Positions 54,361-64,000 are shown, numbered from the stretch's first letter. The stretch: DNA of 64,000 bases from Branchinecta lynchi (GCA_023053575.1 JAKZAP010000015.1:11522930-11586929); one strand, 5' to 3'. The notes: generated by a model not told the origin, from the sequence alone. Numbers and translations: made by a program.

Positions 54361-55620
54361 ATGAGCTACCTACCGTCTGAAGATGCTACGCCAAGCATTT
54401 CGTCTGCAATGTCTCTTTTCTCCTCGCCTTCAGTGGACGTTTCTGTTAAAGACAGCCGTTATGAACCCAACTATCCAATCGTTCCTATAACACCCGGATC
54501 GCCCATACACTTCAAGTTTCAAGCAACCGAATCCAATTTTATTGACTTGAGAAACACACTTCTTGAAGTGAAACTCAAAGTTGTCGTCAACAGAGAACAG
54601 GCAAAAGAAGATGACAAACTGTGTTACGAAAATGGGGTACTGAATGCTCTTTTCCAAAACGTACAAGTATTCATGAATGATCAGATGATATCAAACGGCA
54701 ACAACTTGTCTGCATACACTTCAATGTTGTCCTGGGAGCTCATGACCCCTCTGGGAACAAAGAAAGTTCGAGGAAGTGGAGTAGGATACTATCACAAGGA
54801 GGACAACAATTTGGACAGCGAGCTGCAGACTGAAACTACCAAGATACTTCACCTTGTTGGAAGACCATCTCACGAATTCTTCCAGATCGGTCAATTCTTA
54901 CCACCAAATGTGAGAATAGAAGTCAAACTATTCCCTTCGCCTAGTAAATTCCTGCTAAGAAAAATGTTGGACACGTCGCCTGACGGTGAAGTTCAGATTC
55001 AACAGTGCATCATGCACGTCAAGAAAGTGAATGTCATTCCAAGCCTTGGCTTAGCTGTTGAGCGCCTTCGCAGTCAAGGAAACAATGTTAAACTAATGTT
55101 TCCAAAAATCATGAGCATGGCAAGGAACATGTCCAAAGGATCTTTAACGTTCTCGGAGAATGACGTTACGCCATCAAACTCCTTGCCATCTAAGCTTGCT
55201 GTTATGATGGTCAAGTCGGCTGGTCAGCTAGGAGCTTTTACAGAAAATCCATTTGCATTTCAACTCAATAACCTACAAAGCCTACAGCTTCAAATTAATG
55301 GCCAACCAGCTTACTCCATGAACTTTACTGAGAGTAATTACCGACTTTTGTACGAGATGTCAATGAAGTGTCTTGGTCAAGATGAACAGTTCTTTGAGAA
55401 TGGGATTTCTTACGAAAAATGGATAAAAGGACGAGGGATCATGGTCTTTGACATCAGTGGTGGTCCTGATATGAGCCTTGTTAGAAGTGGACAATTGCGC
55501 CTTGATCTCACTTTCACTGAAGGTTTAGCCGATGCAACCACATTGATTGTTCTTGGCTTTTACGAGACGGTTCTAGAAATAACACCTGACAACATACCAT
55601 TCATGTCCATCGCCCCTTGA
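54361..55620 (+). CDS. Major capsid protein (right copy)
   Basis: The 419-residue product is identical to that of 48540-49799. Here it is the first full gene of a rightward pair, so its transcription must come from the central region or from inside the arm, not from the ATPase block. Confidence 0.88.
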   Translation: MSYLPSEDATPSISSAMSLFSSPSVDVSVKDSRYEPNYPIVPITPGSPIHFKFQATESNFIDLRNTLLEVKLKVVVNREQAKEDDKLCYENGVLNALFQNVQVFMNDQMISNGNNLSAYTSMLSWELMTPLGTKKVRGSGVGYYHKEDNNLDSELQTETTKILHLVGRPSHEFFQIGQFLPPNVRIEVKLFPSPSKFLLRKMLDTSPDGEVQIQQCIMHVKKVNVIPSLGLAVERLRSQGNNVKLMFPKIMSMARNMSKGSLTFSENDVTPSNSLPSKLAVMMVKSAGQLGAFTENPFAFQLNNLQSLQLQINGQPAYSMNFTESNYRLLYEMSMKCLGQDEQFFENGISYEKWIKGRGIMVFDISGGPDMSLVRSGQLRLDLTFTEGLADATTLIVLGFYETVLEITPDNIPFMSIAP

Positions 55621-56141
55621 TGGATACACAGCAAGTGTTAAAACTCCTAAAAGATGATCCTGTTACGAGGCTTCTCGACTGTCACTGCCTACCCGCTGAT
55701 TGGCTACACCGAGTGAAGATTTCTAGCTATCCCGCCCTAATTGTGGCTAACACGGCTACATCCGAGCAAGTTTACGGCCACTGGATATCTCTGATCCTAT
55801 ACTCGAGCAAAAGGATTGAAGTTTTTTGCTCTTACGGGAAGGATTTCAGAGAGTGGAAAACGACAGCCCCCTACATATCCAACTTTAAGAACATCAGCCA
55901 AAATAGGAGACAGATTCAGCATGAAATGACGCAGTCCTGTGGTTTTCACGCCTTAGTGTTTATTTTACTCCGTATGCGTAAATATTCCTTTCATTCTATT
56001 GTCAGCTTATTTTCCGATCATCTGTTGGTCAATGATTACGTCAGTGAGAGTGTTCTAAGTACTTTGTATGCCGTCAAGTTTGATAGCCTTAAAATGAAGT
56101 GCTTGAATGAAGTTTGTAGTGAAATGTCTATGTCTTATTAA
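55620..56141 (+). CDS. Adenain-like cysteine protease (right copy)
   Basis: The 173-residue product is identical to that of 48019-48540, including the Cys70 in place of an acidic residue. ATG overlaps the capsid stop by one base. Confidence 0.85.
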   Translation: MDTQQVLKLLKDDPVTRLLDCHCLPADWLHRVKISSYPALIVANTATSEQVYGHWISLILYSSKRIEVFCSYGKDFREWKTTAPYISNFKNISQNRRQIQHEMTQSCGFHALVFILLRMRKYSFHSIVSLFSDHLLVNDYVSESVLSTLYAVKFDSLKMKCLNEVCSEMSMSY

Positions 56142-56510
56142 GTATGTCAGTGTATTGTATTTTCTTTAGATGTGTCGTAGTGAAAATAAAAAATTTCTAG
56201 AAACTCGTTTGAATTGTAGTCCCAGGGAACGTTTTAGCTTTCACATTTATTCAGAAAGACGGAAAACAACAAGTACAGAAATTCAAAGGATCGATTTTCA
56301 CTGTCACATTTTACTGCAAGGGCGAAAAAACGCAAGTACGAAAATCATAAAAGACGGTTTTTACACTTTTCCCATTGAATTCCCATATAAAAATTACAGA
56401 CACAAACACTTAAAAGGTCAATTATTCACTCGCAGATTTTGCTCAAAGACGAAAAACAACAAGTAAAAAAAACAGAAAGGATGACTTTTGGGGTCACTTT
56501 TTTCACAGAG
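56142..56510. repeat. Imperfect repeats between convergent genes (right arm)
   Basis: Mirror copy of 47650-48018. A 98-codon open frame (56170-56466) reads through the repeats and is not called as a gene. Confidence 0.6.
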
Positions 56511-56513
56511 AGT

Positions 56514-56891
56514 TTATTTTCCACTTTCAAACTTTTTAACAGTGAACAGAAATGAATTTTCTTCTTCTTCTGGGTCAAAGGCGATGAAACTTCCTCTTAG
56601 ACATGTTTCGTAAGAATGACAGTGTTGGCATATGGCGTTGAAGCTTGCGTGGGCGTGACATACAGCTCTGATGCAAAGGAAACACCATTTGTCCATCTGT
56701 TCGTCTTTGTGGAAATCGCAAGTCGCTTTGTAGCATAGTTGACAATTAGGATCAAGAGATGACGGCCGTACGCACAAGTCACATTTGTCTGAACTGTCTT
56801 CTATAAAACGATAGCACATTTGACACAAGTAGCTCATTTTTTTAGATCCTTTCACTTCCACTTGACAAATGATTGTAAAAGTAACATTCAT
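56514..56891 (-). CDS. Cys-rich zinc-ribbon-like small protein (right copy)
   Basis: Product identical to that of 47269-47646, pointing inward from the right tip. The alternative ATG is at 56837. Confidence 0.7.
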   Translation of the reverse strand: MNVTFTIICQVEVKGSKKMSYLCQMCYRFIEDSSDKCDLCVRPSSLDPNCQLCYKATCDFHKDEQMDKWCFLCIRAVCHAHASFNAICQHCHSYETCLRGSFIAFDPEEEENSFLFTVKKFESGK

Positions 56892-56989
56892 TTGTTATGC
56901 TATCCTTTAAAAACAAGCGCGTGAGCGGAATGAGTGAATTATCAGACCAATCAGAGCCTTAGAACAACAGTAGTGTCCCTGTGAGAAAA

Positions 56990-57219
56990 GACTATGAGCG
57001 GCCTTTTTCCGCTCATCGTTCACAAATATTCAACCTTGCGACCCCCAGCGCCTCACCTGCATTGGGGAAAACTATGAGCGGCCTTTTTTCCGCTCATCGT
57101 TCACAAATATAAAACCTTGCGACTCCCAGCGCCTCACCTGCATTGGGGAAAACTATGAGCGGCTTTTTACCGCTCATCGTTCAAAAATATTCAACCTTGC
57201 GACTACCAGCGCCTCAGCT
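56990..57219. repeat. Three 80-bp hairpin units (right arm)
   Basis: Mirror copy of 46941-47170, with one base difference in the unit nearest the Cys-rich gene. Confidence 0.85.
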
Positions 57220-57476
57220 ACATTAACAAACGATCAGTGCCTGACACCTGGAACTCAACAAATCAATACTAATTCAAATGCCCCCCCTCTCTTGTTTAAA
57301 GAGCCAACGCCGGGGACACCCAGATGGAACACAATGCTACAACAAAAGAGGGGGCGGTCCACGCCTCAAAACCAACCAATCAAAAACGGAGCCATTTGGA
57401 TAGGGAATCCCATGTTAAATAAAAACGGGGCGATTTAGATAGGAAATCGCCCCGTGTCTTCAATGCCCTGCCTACT

Positions 57477-57482
57477 ACTCCC
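57477..57482. repeat. Polinton target-site duplication, right copy
   Basis: ACTCCC, identical to 46679-46684, directly after the element's terminal CCTACT. Confidence 0.85.
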
Positions 57483-57584
57483 GTTGTATACTTTCCGTCA
57501 CTAAATTCTTTCACCGGATTTCTGTCCTACCCCGCAGTCGCTCTTGTTTTGGATAAGCAAAATATTTGTGACTGATCAGGATTG

Positions 57585-58700
57585 AATCCGACCAAGTACG
57601 AGAAGGTATTTACGGCTTATGCTTGTTCTTCCCACCAAGTCCGATCCCGATCTCTCGACTCTAAGCGTGTCCCTAGATTTCCGGCACCCCCTCCCCTCCA
57701 GCCCCCCCCCCCAAGTTATCGGATCCGTTCCAGACTTGAAATTGATCATCTGAGACACTTATTCTTGAAACTTGACAAGTTCCACGTACGTCTGATTACC
57801 CGTTTCAAAGTTATGCATGTCACTAGAATCCGGATTCCCCATCTTGCCACTCCCTCCATGATCATCGGATCGGGAAAAGAACTATTTTCAAGTCGACCTG
57901 GGAGAGTACCTTCTTCTTCTTCTTTGCAGTGTGTCATTGGACTGGAGTTGTCTACTTTGCCTTTTCACGTCTGGGCGATGTCGTCTAGCCTACTTATACA
58001 CACTCAAATAGGTCTGCTAATATGTCTGCCAAGTTTCATGGTTCTAGTACATTTGGAAGTACCTCAACTCGTGATCACCGTAAATCCGGTAAAAACCCCC
58101 TCCAACTCCCTCTACTTTGACACGAACCGGTCTTGTTTTGTCAATATAGTATCTAGGGTAAATGCTTGTTCTTCCCTTCAAGTTCTTCCCATCCCGATCC
58201 CTCGACCCTAAGTATTTCACAAGATTTCCGGTCTCCCCCCCCCCCAGTTTTCGGATTCGATCCAGATTTGAAATTGAAAATCTGAGACAATTGTTCTTCC
58301 GTTCCAGAGTTATGTATGTTTCTTGTTTCCGGATTCCCCATCCCTCCACTCCCCCCGTGATGGCTGGACCGGGGAAGTGATAATCTCCAAGTTAAACTGG
58401 TTGGTTCCCTCATATACCTGCCAAAGTTTATTGTCCTAGGTTGAAGCGCTTCATGAGATTTACGGTGCCCCCCCCCCCCCCAGTTATCGGATCTGGTTCG
58501 GATTTGATTGATCGAGGAAGTGACTGTTTCCAAATTAATCTGGCTGGGTCCTTATACGCCTGCCATGTTTCTTCGTCGTAGCTTATGTGGAAGTGCCCAA
58601 ACTAGCAAAACCGAGACAGACCGACGGAACGACAGACAGACATACCGACAGAAATTACGATCGCTATACTGCACTTGAGTATGCTCAAGTGCAATAAAAA
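57585..58700 (+). repeat. C-tract repeat array ending in a hairpin
   Basis: Several related units each have a C11-C14 run followed by AGTTATCGGATC-type sequence, CATCTGAGACA and GATTCCCCAT blocks (runs at 57702, 58235 and 58468). The array ends with CCGACAGA-type microsatellite, ATTACGATCGCTATA and the hairpin GCACTTGAGTATGCTCAAGTGC (58671-58692) plus ATAAAAA. The same 3' end occurs at 62915-63010. Open frames across it lack motifs. Confidence 0.65.
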
Positions 58701-59087
58701 CCGACTGTTTTTCATGAAAAAATCAACTGTTTTGACGAAAAATCATGGGGCTTCGCACCGATCAGTTATTCTTCACCAACTCGCCGACACCATTGAGGGG
58801 GCGTTCCCCCCCCCCCCCCCCAGTCGTGACGCCCTTGGTTCCATTTATGTGGTTATTTACATGAAACAGGAAAGGAAACCGGTGCTTCTACTCATTTGAG
58901 TCGCCAATACTCTATATTACTGAGTCCGGAACACGACAGGGAACCCCGGGAAGAACAATAAACGTCACCCAAGCGAACCCTCTAAATTAATCCAAATCGT
59001 GAGTAGACCAATTAACAACGTTTGTTGTCGTGATGTTTCTGGCTCTTCCCTGGGCACTCGGCGTCTCTTCATCGAAACCCAGAGTTA

Positions 59088-59380
59088 GAGCGTGTTCCAC
59101 CCTTCTAACAAAAGTAACTGTTACTTACTATTATCGTTCCAGCCTCGCGAAAAGTTAATACGCTGACCGTTCCAATCTTCTCGAAATAGTAACTAATAGT
59201 AACTGTTTGCTTGCCACGCTCGGGAGCACAGTAACCGTGGTAACTACAAATCCCTGTGACCTGATTGGTCCGATTAGCCCGTGGCCCGATATTTCGCTGA
59301 AAAAGGAAAATTAAGTTCCAGCCTCGACGCCAACAAGCCAGAATCCGTCACATTAACGGTACGTAGGATGGTACACGCTC
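59088..59380 (-). mobile_element. MITE family B, copy 8 (reversed)
   Basis: Ends GAGCGTGTTCCACCCTTCTA and AGGATGGTACACGCTC. Interior in reverse orientation relative to copy 7, with GAAAAGTTAATACGCTGACC and CACGCTCGGGAGCAC. Confidence 0.8.
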
Positions 59381-59639
59381 ATAGTCTAAAACACCGGGCT
59401 GACATTGACTTCTCATCAACTTTTTACTTCGCAAAAGACTTCATAAAAGTTGTCCGTCTGTCCCTCTGCCCGTCTATCAGCAAGATAACTCTTGAAGGGG
59501 TTCAAGCGTGGTATGAGGATCTATTGGGTCAAAGTACAAGTCAAGTTCGTAGATGAGCCCTGTAGCTCCAAGTTTAGGGGTGGGGAAGGGTGTCAAATTA
59601 AGCGACAAAAAAAAAGTTTTAAAAAGCCAATTAGATAGT

Positions 59640-60300
59640 CGATCTCGGGGTTAGAAGTCATGCTGATCCGAATATGACAATCGTTTTCGACCCGGACAAC
59701 TAGTTCGGCCGGAATCCGGCCAAAGCCGGAAAATTCGTTAAAAGTGAAAGTTTCATTTGAAGTCGACTAAATGTTCCATTAAGGAGTAAGAAGACATACT
59801 GAAGCGATATATGACACTAACTTTCTACCCGGACACATAGTTCACCCGGAATCTGGTCGAAACCGGAATATTTGATGAAAGTAAAAGCTTTGAAAATTAT
59901 TTTCTTTCCCTTACAAATTGTTCGCCTGGAATCCGGCCAAAACCGAAAATTTGTTGAAAGTTAAAGTTTATGTAAGGTTGATTAGAGGTTCGATAAAAGG
60001 GTAAGGAAATATGCTGAATTCGTTTCGAGCTTAAATCAGAATCCGTCTGAGACCGGATATTTGGCAGAAGTAAAGCAGGAAGTTTCGATCAATTTCGTCA
60101 AAGTAGATATGACGTATAAACACACGTGCTGAATCCATACCTGAACTTGGTTTTGTTTGATGGCCTAGCCATTGGCATAAATCTGTTTCTAATTTTAATA
60201 GTAAAAATGATGAAGGATTGGCCAAGAACGGATGTCTACAAGACGCAATTGTCTGGATCAAATATTAAATTCTGGGATCCTATCGAAAACTTTGGTCTTG
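59640..60300 (+). repeat. Dispersed repeat with internal GGAATCCGGCC units
   Basis: Between 59700 and 60060 the block CGGAATCCGGCCAAA...GAAA recurs about four times at roughly 100-bp spacing. The 3' part (TTCGTCAAAGTAGATATGAC, ATTTTAATAGTAAAAATG, CAATTGTCTGGATCAAATA) matches 6080-6425. Non-coding. Confidence 0.6.
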
Positions 60301-60307
60301 ACTGCCA

Positions 60308-60680
60308 GGAGCAGGGTTGTCATGACTGGGGGGGGGGGGGGGGCATCCAATTTCGTCGGCCAGTCGGTAAGATAACCAAGTTGGCGCGAAGCGCCGCGAT
60401 TTTTCGTCATAACAGTTGATTTTTTTGTTAAAACAGTCGGTTCTTCTGAAAATCAGTCTATTTTTCGTCAAAACAGTTGTTTTATTTCACGAAAACATTC
60501 GGTTTTTCTGAAAATCAGTCTATTTCTTGTCAAAACAGTCTGTTTTTCCGAAAATCAGTCAAATTTAAAAAATAAAATTTTTTTTTCGACAAAAACAGTC
60601 GGAAAAATTACCAGCCAGTAAGTAAATGCCTTGCCCCCCCCCCCCCACCAAACATTTTGGACAGTAACGCCTCTGGGCAG
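60308..60680. mobile_element. Inverted-end repeat with G16 and C13 tracts
   Basis: It begins GCAGGGTTGTCATGACTG followed by G16 (60328-60343) and ends with C13 (60634-60646) and CAGTAACGCCTCTGGGCAG. Between are tandem copies of CGGTTTTTCTGAAAATCAGT and TTTTTCGTCAAAACAGT. The right part matches 10740-10925. The ends pair only weakly, so the superfamily is uncertain. Confidence 0.55.
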
Positions 60681-61142
60681 GAGAGAGAAACTGTAATTTT
60701 TCATCAGTATCGTGTATATAGCACAAGACAGAGAAGAATGTCACTCCTTCATTTGTTCAATTGTGAAGTGCGGAATCTCACATTGTTGTAAAAGTTCTGA
60801 AGTTTTTGATAGCACTACGTGCATAAGTGAAGGTTTTCATTCTCCTAGCAGAAAAGAGCGGGTTCCATGTGTGCAAAGTGAGTCCCAAATGGAAGGAGCA
60901 GACGCTCCTAGTTTTAAGAGCAAAAAATGGGTTCTTTAGGCGGTTAATTGCGTTTACATTTTATAAGTAGTGAACATAAAGACAGAATGCTCCTCAGCCG
61001 GGATTTGAACCAAGGACCCTCTCAAGGCCATGGGTTCAAATCTGGGTCTCAAGTGCGTCTTCCCATTGAAATTATATATTTGGTTTTCACCATGAGACCC
61101 CGCCTTGTGGGTCCTCATATGTCTACATGGCTCTGACAATGG

Positions 61143-61430
61143 AGTCGTAGACTTCTAAATAGATAGATAGATAGATAGATATTTATTAACACTGAAAGCC
61201 CTAAAGGGACATGGTTAGTACAAATACAAACAAGTGCTGAATGCTCATATGGCACTTGCAAGAATAAGCAAAATGTTGGCGGGAGTTTTTTCTTTGGAAG
61301 TTTTGTACAGAGTCGAATATTATTTTATGATACACTAATAAGTAAAAATTACTGTAAAAGGCATTTCTAGAACTCCTCTTCTTCGTTGGGCGATTCAATG
61401 GTGTCCAATATGGTTTCGACATTTATATCA
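61143..61430 (-). repeat. LINE-like 3' UTR with (TATC)n tail
   Basis: A TAGATAGATAGATA run at 61160-61183 followed by TTATTAACACTGAAAGCCCT. On the minus strand this is a 3' end of the same style as 39955-40425, sharing a TGCAAGTGCCATATGAGC block. No coding part was recognised. Confidence 0.5.
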
Positions 61431-62204
61431 AGTCCGTTTCTTCTATTGCTGCTTAATTTCCCGTTTTAAAGGCGCTAGAAATGCATCTGTAAGTAAAACC
61501 CTTGAAGCAAAAACGATAGCTGATTCTCAGGGATCATTGATATATACAGTTTGGTCAAAAGTAGAACCCTTGTGGCACAAATGGTCATGGGTTGAGATGT
61601 ATCGTTTGATAAAAAAGTACTTTTCGACCTTGCGGTGAAGATGCGCACTTTAAGGGAGCTAGAACCTCATTTGTAAGCAAAACCCTTGAGGCAAAAATGG
61701 TACTGGGCTCATGGGGATCATGAAATTCATATTTTGCTTAAAAGTATTTTTCTTAATTCGCGGTCATGATTGGTACTTTAAGGAATGGTCGAATCTGGAA
61801 AGTGGCGATTTCTAAGCCAATCTTGTCGAATTTACAACTCCACTGTACTTCAGCTTGACAATATCACAATTATTCACAATCTCTCTACAAAAATCGGTTA
61901 CTAGGCTACTTGTTTATTTGCTTGCTTTTTCGAACAAGGGCTTTGCCATCAAACACCAGTATTTCGTCGCAAGAAAACGTAGTACGGTAATTGCGTTGTA
62001 ACGAATAGCGAAGAGTTCTTGCGTGTCAGAAACGCACGTAAGATCACATAGAGGCCATCTAGTGTTTCAGAAATGCATACCCTGGTAGCTTTGTTTGGAC
62101 AGAGAAGCCGCTGACACTTGCCATTATTCCAAACCCCTTCGACCTTCGATTGCTCTCTCCGAACGAATTTAAGCAAAGAATGACTCAGCCACGAGCAGAG
62201 CTAT
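61431..62204. other. Gene-free stretch
   Basis: Two similar blocks (61470-61560 and 61660-61750) share GTAAGTAAAACCCTTGAAGC-type sequence, a weak tandem duplication. Nothing else recognised. Confidence 0.35.
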
Positions 62205-63010
62205 ACTAGTGTGATTAAATAATGACTCATCCATGCGCAGAGCTATACTAGTGCGAAGAAAGGGGTAAGAGTTTGACGAAAACTAGAAAAAGTGTGTTAA
62301 GAGATTTCGGGTGTCCCTCTCCTCCCCCCCCACCAGTTATCGGATCCGATCCGAATTTTACAATGAACATCCAAGACATTTGTTCTTGATACCTGTCAAG
62401 TTTAATGCACGTCCGATTATCCGCTATATCAACCCCTACTAAGATTCAACAACGTATTTTGCCAACCCCCTCGACCTTCGATTGATCTAGATCTCTCCGA
62501 GCGAATTCTAGCAAAGCATGACAAATCCACGAGCAGAGCTATATCAGTGTGATGAAAGCATGACTCATCCATGCGCAGAGCTAACTAGTGCGATGAAAGG
62601 GGTAGGGGTTTGACAAAACTAGAAAAAGCATTTCGGGTGTCCCCCTCCAGCCCCCCCCCCCCCCCCAGTTACCGGATCCGACCCGAATTCGACAATGAAC
62701 ATCCAAGACACTTGTTCTTGATACCTGTCAAGTTAATGCAGGCCCGATTATCTGTTCCAAAGTTATGAATGTTACTAATTTCCGGATTCCCCACGTTGCC
62801 ACTCTCCCATTGATGGTCGGATGGGGGGGGGGGGGGGGGGGAGTGATTATTTCCGAGTTAATCCGTTTGGGTCCCTGATATACGTGCCAAGTTTTTTCTT
62901 CATAGGTCATGTGGAAGTGCCCAAACTAGCAAAATGCGGACAGACCGACAGACAGACAGATATTACGATCGCTATATGGCACTTGAGTAAACTCAAGTGC
63001 CATAAAAAAC
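62205..63010 (+). repeat. C-tract repeat array ending in a hairpin, second locus
   Basis: Units share ACGAGCAGAGCTATA, CATGCGCAGAGCTA and the C-run plus AGTTATCGGATCCGATCCGA block (C16 at 62651-62666, G19 at 62823-62841). The 3' end repeats ATTACGATCGCTATATGGC and the hairpin GGCACTTGAGTAAACTCAAG, as at 58700. Confidence 0.65.
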
Positions 63011-63200
63011 ACGAATTTTCAAAGTAATCAAACAAATACCTTTAACATTATATGATCCAATACACACCTCTTTCTTCCTAACTCAATAATATTCGAAAAA
63101 ACTGTTTCTGGTTTGTTGGTCACGGTATAAGTCCCTTATGTAAAGTGCCATCTATGTATTATTAATTGCGTTTATCTATGAGCTAGATATGTTTTCATGT

Positions 63201-63361
63201 GCTAGTGCGAACACACGGTCAGGATTTCCCTGCCGGCGTTCCTGCACTTTCATCATCAAGTTGAATATTTCAACTTTTCCATATGGAAGTGATGATGGTG
63301 GCAAAAATCCGGTCAGGAATTCCAGTCCGGGAGCTCCCGATCCTGATCGTGTGTTCGCACA
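63201..63361. mobile_element. Short inverted-repeat element
   Basis: TGCGAACACACGGTCAGGAT at the left pairs with GATCCTGATCGTGTGTTCGC at the right. About 160 bp, non-coding, with GGAAAAG/CTTTTCC-type inner matches. Confidence 0.6.
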
Positions 63362-63587
63362 TCTTGAGTGCCTAAAGATCTGTCTTATCTATTTATCCAA
63401 AACAGAAAAACATTGATTTCCTTGTTTTAACCGAATGCGGCTGGGACCCGACAGTCTAGTTATTCACTTAGCACTTATTCACTTAAATAGGCTTGAAAAC
63501 CCGATAAAAATGTGTTCGTTGTCCACACATAACAGATTTCATCAGATGAACTTATCTTCCGGATTCATGGTACCTCTATGTCAAATC

Positions 63588-64000
63588 AAATCAAATCAAA
63601 TCATTTAATGTAAACAAGATACAGTCTCTCATAGGCATAGCTCAAATATGGTATCTTTTAGTCAAACAGTTAATACAAGAAAGAATTGTCAACGAGAAAA
63701 ACAAAAAGAATAGGATAAAACGCACAAGTTACGAATTGTTAAAAGTACGAACAAAACTCGGCACAAAGCTTCGAGAATAACGCTGTGACCTGGAGTAAAC
63801 CGGTGTCAGTTTTGGAACTTTCGCAGCCGCCTCTCTGGGGAGTCGGGATCTGAGGGGGACAAAGGGAGGCGGGAGGAAGTTCTTGTAGATGGGGTGGAGG
63901 AGGAGGGTTGAGCCAAATTTTAGGCACAGTTTCTCTCGACGGACAAAAAGGGGGTCAAGTTTGTATTCTTTTAGATAAAAAGAGTAAGGCAGTGGGGAAC
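63588..64000 (-). mobile_element. LINE 3' end running off the window, (GATTT)n tail
   Basis: The minus strand from the right edge down to the TAA at 63729-63731 is open for about 90 codons and reads PYSFYLKEYKLDPLFVRRE and QRYSRSFVPSFVRTFN, typical of the end of non-LTR RT polyproteins. The TCAAATCAAATCAAATCAAA run at about 63582-63602 is the 3' tail. The 5' part is outside the window, so whether it is truncated cannot be judged. Confidence 0.72.

Larger units (their letters stand above)
46685..57476. mobile_element. Polinton/Maverick virus-like element with giant inverted arms and no PolB
   Basis: 10,792 bp, bounded by AGTAGGCAGGG and its complement and by a 6-bp target duplication. The unique centre (49847-54314) and left arm carry packaging ATPase, small hydrophobic protein, core-like protein, integrase, penton-like protein, pVI-like protein, major capsid protein and cysteine protease, all on the minus strand. 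The right arm (54315-57476) is an inverted copy of the left arm (46685-49846), so capsid, protease and Cys-rich genes exist twice. All open frames are intact. PolB, the protein-primed polymerase that defines autonomous Polintons, is missing. This makes the element both a near-complete virion gene set and a replication-defective one. Confidence 0.93.
54315..57476. repeat. Right inverted arm, 3.16 kb
   Basis: Inverted partner of 46685-49846. It starts with the last codons of the pVI-like gene (with one change, K to M), which has no upstream part here. Hairpin near the tip at about 57425-57455. The tip CCTACT is followed by the ACTCCC duplication. Confidence 0.95.

Noticed and set aside
46685..57476. 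A hidden PolB gene inside the Polinton
   Set aside because: All sizeable frames in the element are explained by other products or repeats. Nothing carries the exonuclease or polymerase motifs of protein-primed PolB.
46685..57476. Assembly fold-back artefact as the explanation for the inverted arms
   Set aside because: The arms carry small differences, the outer flanks are unrelated, a matching 6-bp duplication surrounds the element, and the centre is not symmetrical. It still deserves confirmation with spanning reads.
60990..61060. tRNA gene or tRNA-derived SINE (GGGTTCAAATCTGGGTC resembles a B box)
   Set aside because: There is no A box or cloverleaf, and the motif occurs twice in opposite directions. 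Not enough support.

Overview
The window is a piece of an animal nuclear genome, AT-rich and crowded with repeats. Spliced genes with GT-AG introns, a LETM1 gene and an ELOVL4-type fatty-acid elongase point to a metazoan. The load of small inverted-repeat elements, LINE tails, a Gypsy element and a Polinton suggests a marine invertebrate such as a cnidarian, but nothing in the sequence fixes the species. No tRNA, rRNA or CRISPR array was found.

Layout. (1) 1-12705: the last three coding exons of LETM1 on the plus strand, spread over long introns full of inverted-repeat elements. (2) 12706-21697: gene-free DNA with MITEs and tandem repeats. (3) 21698-27359: a decayed Ty3/Gypsy LTR retrotransposon with a 233-bp MITE inside its RNase H region and no visible protease or integrase. 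(4) 27360-30225: repeats. (5) 30226-45476, minus strand: a complete seven-exon ELOVL4-like elongase whose introns hold LINE fragments and MITEs. (6) 45868-46476, plus strand: the first coding exon of a divergent gene with a charged N-terminus and a membrane segment (possibly TMEM237-like). (7) 46685-57476: a Polinton/Maverick (virus-like transposon) apparently inserted in the first intron of that gene. (8) 57483-64000: C-tract-rich repeats and a LINE 3' end.

The Polinton is the main result. It is 10,792 bp, ends in AGTAGGCAGGG/CCCTGCCTACT and is flanked by a perfect 6-bp duplication (ACTCCC). A compact leftward gene block encodes a packaging ATPase, a small hydrophobic protein, a core-like protein, an integrase with a chromodomain, a penton-like protein, a basic pVI-like protein, a major capsid protein and a cysteine protease. 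Neighbouring genes overlap or nearly touch. No DNA polymerase B gene is present. Where the rest of a Polinton would be expected, the right side is an inverted copy of the left 3.16 kb, so the capsid and protease genes and a Cys-rich gene are present twice and the termini are giant inverted repeats. Between the arms lie a GC-rich hairpin island and a diverged relic of a second ATPase start. The arms differ at only two places that I could find.

Together the host genes are ordinary housekeeping and lipid genes. The virus-like element carries what looks like a full morphogenesis and integration set but would need a polymerase from elsewhere.
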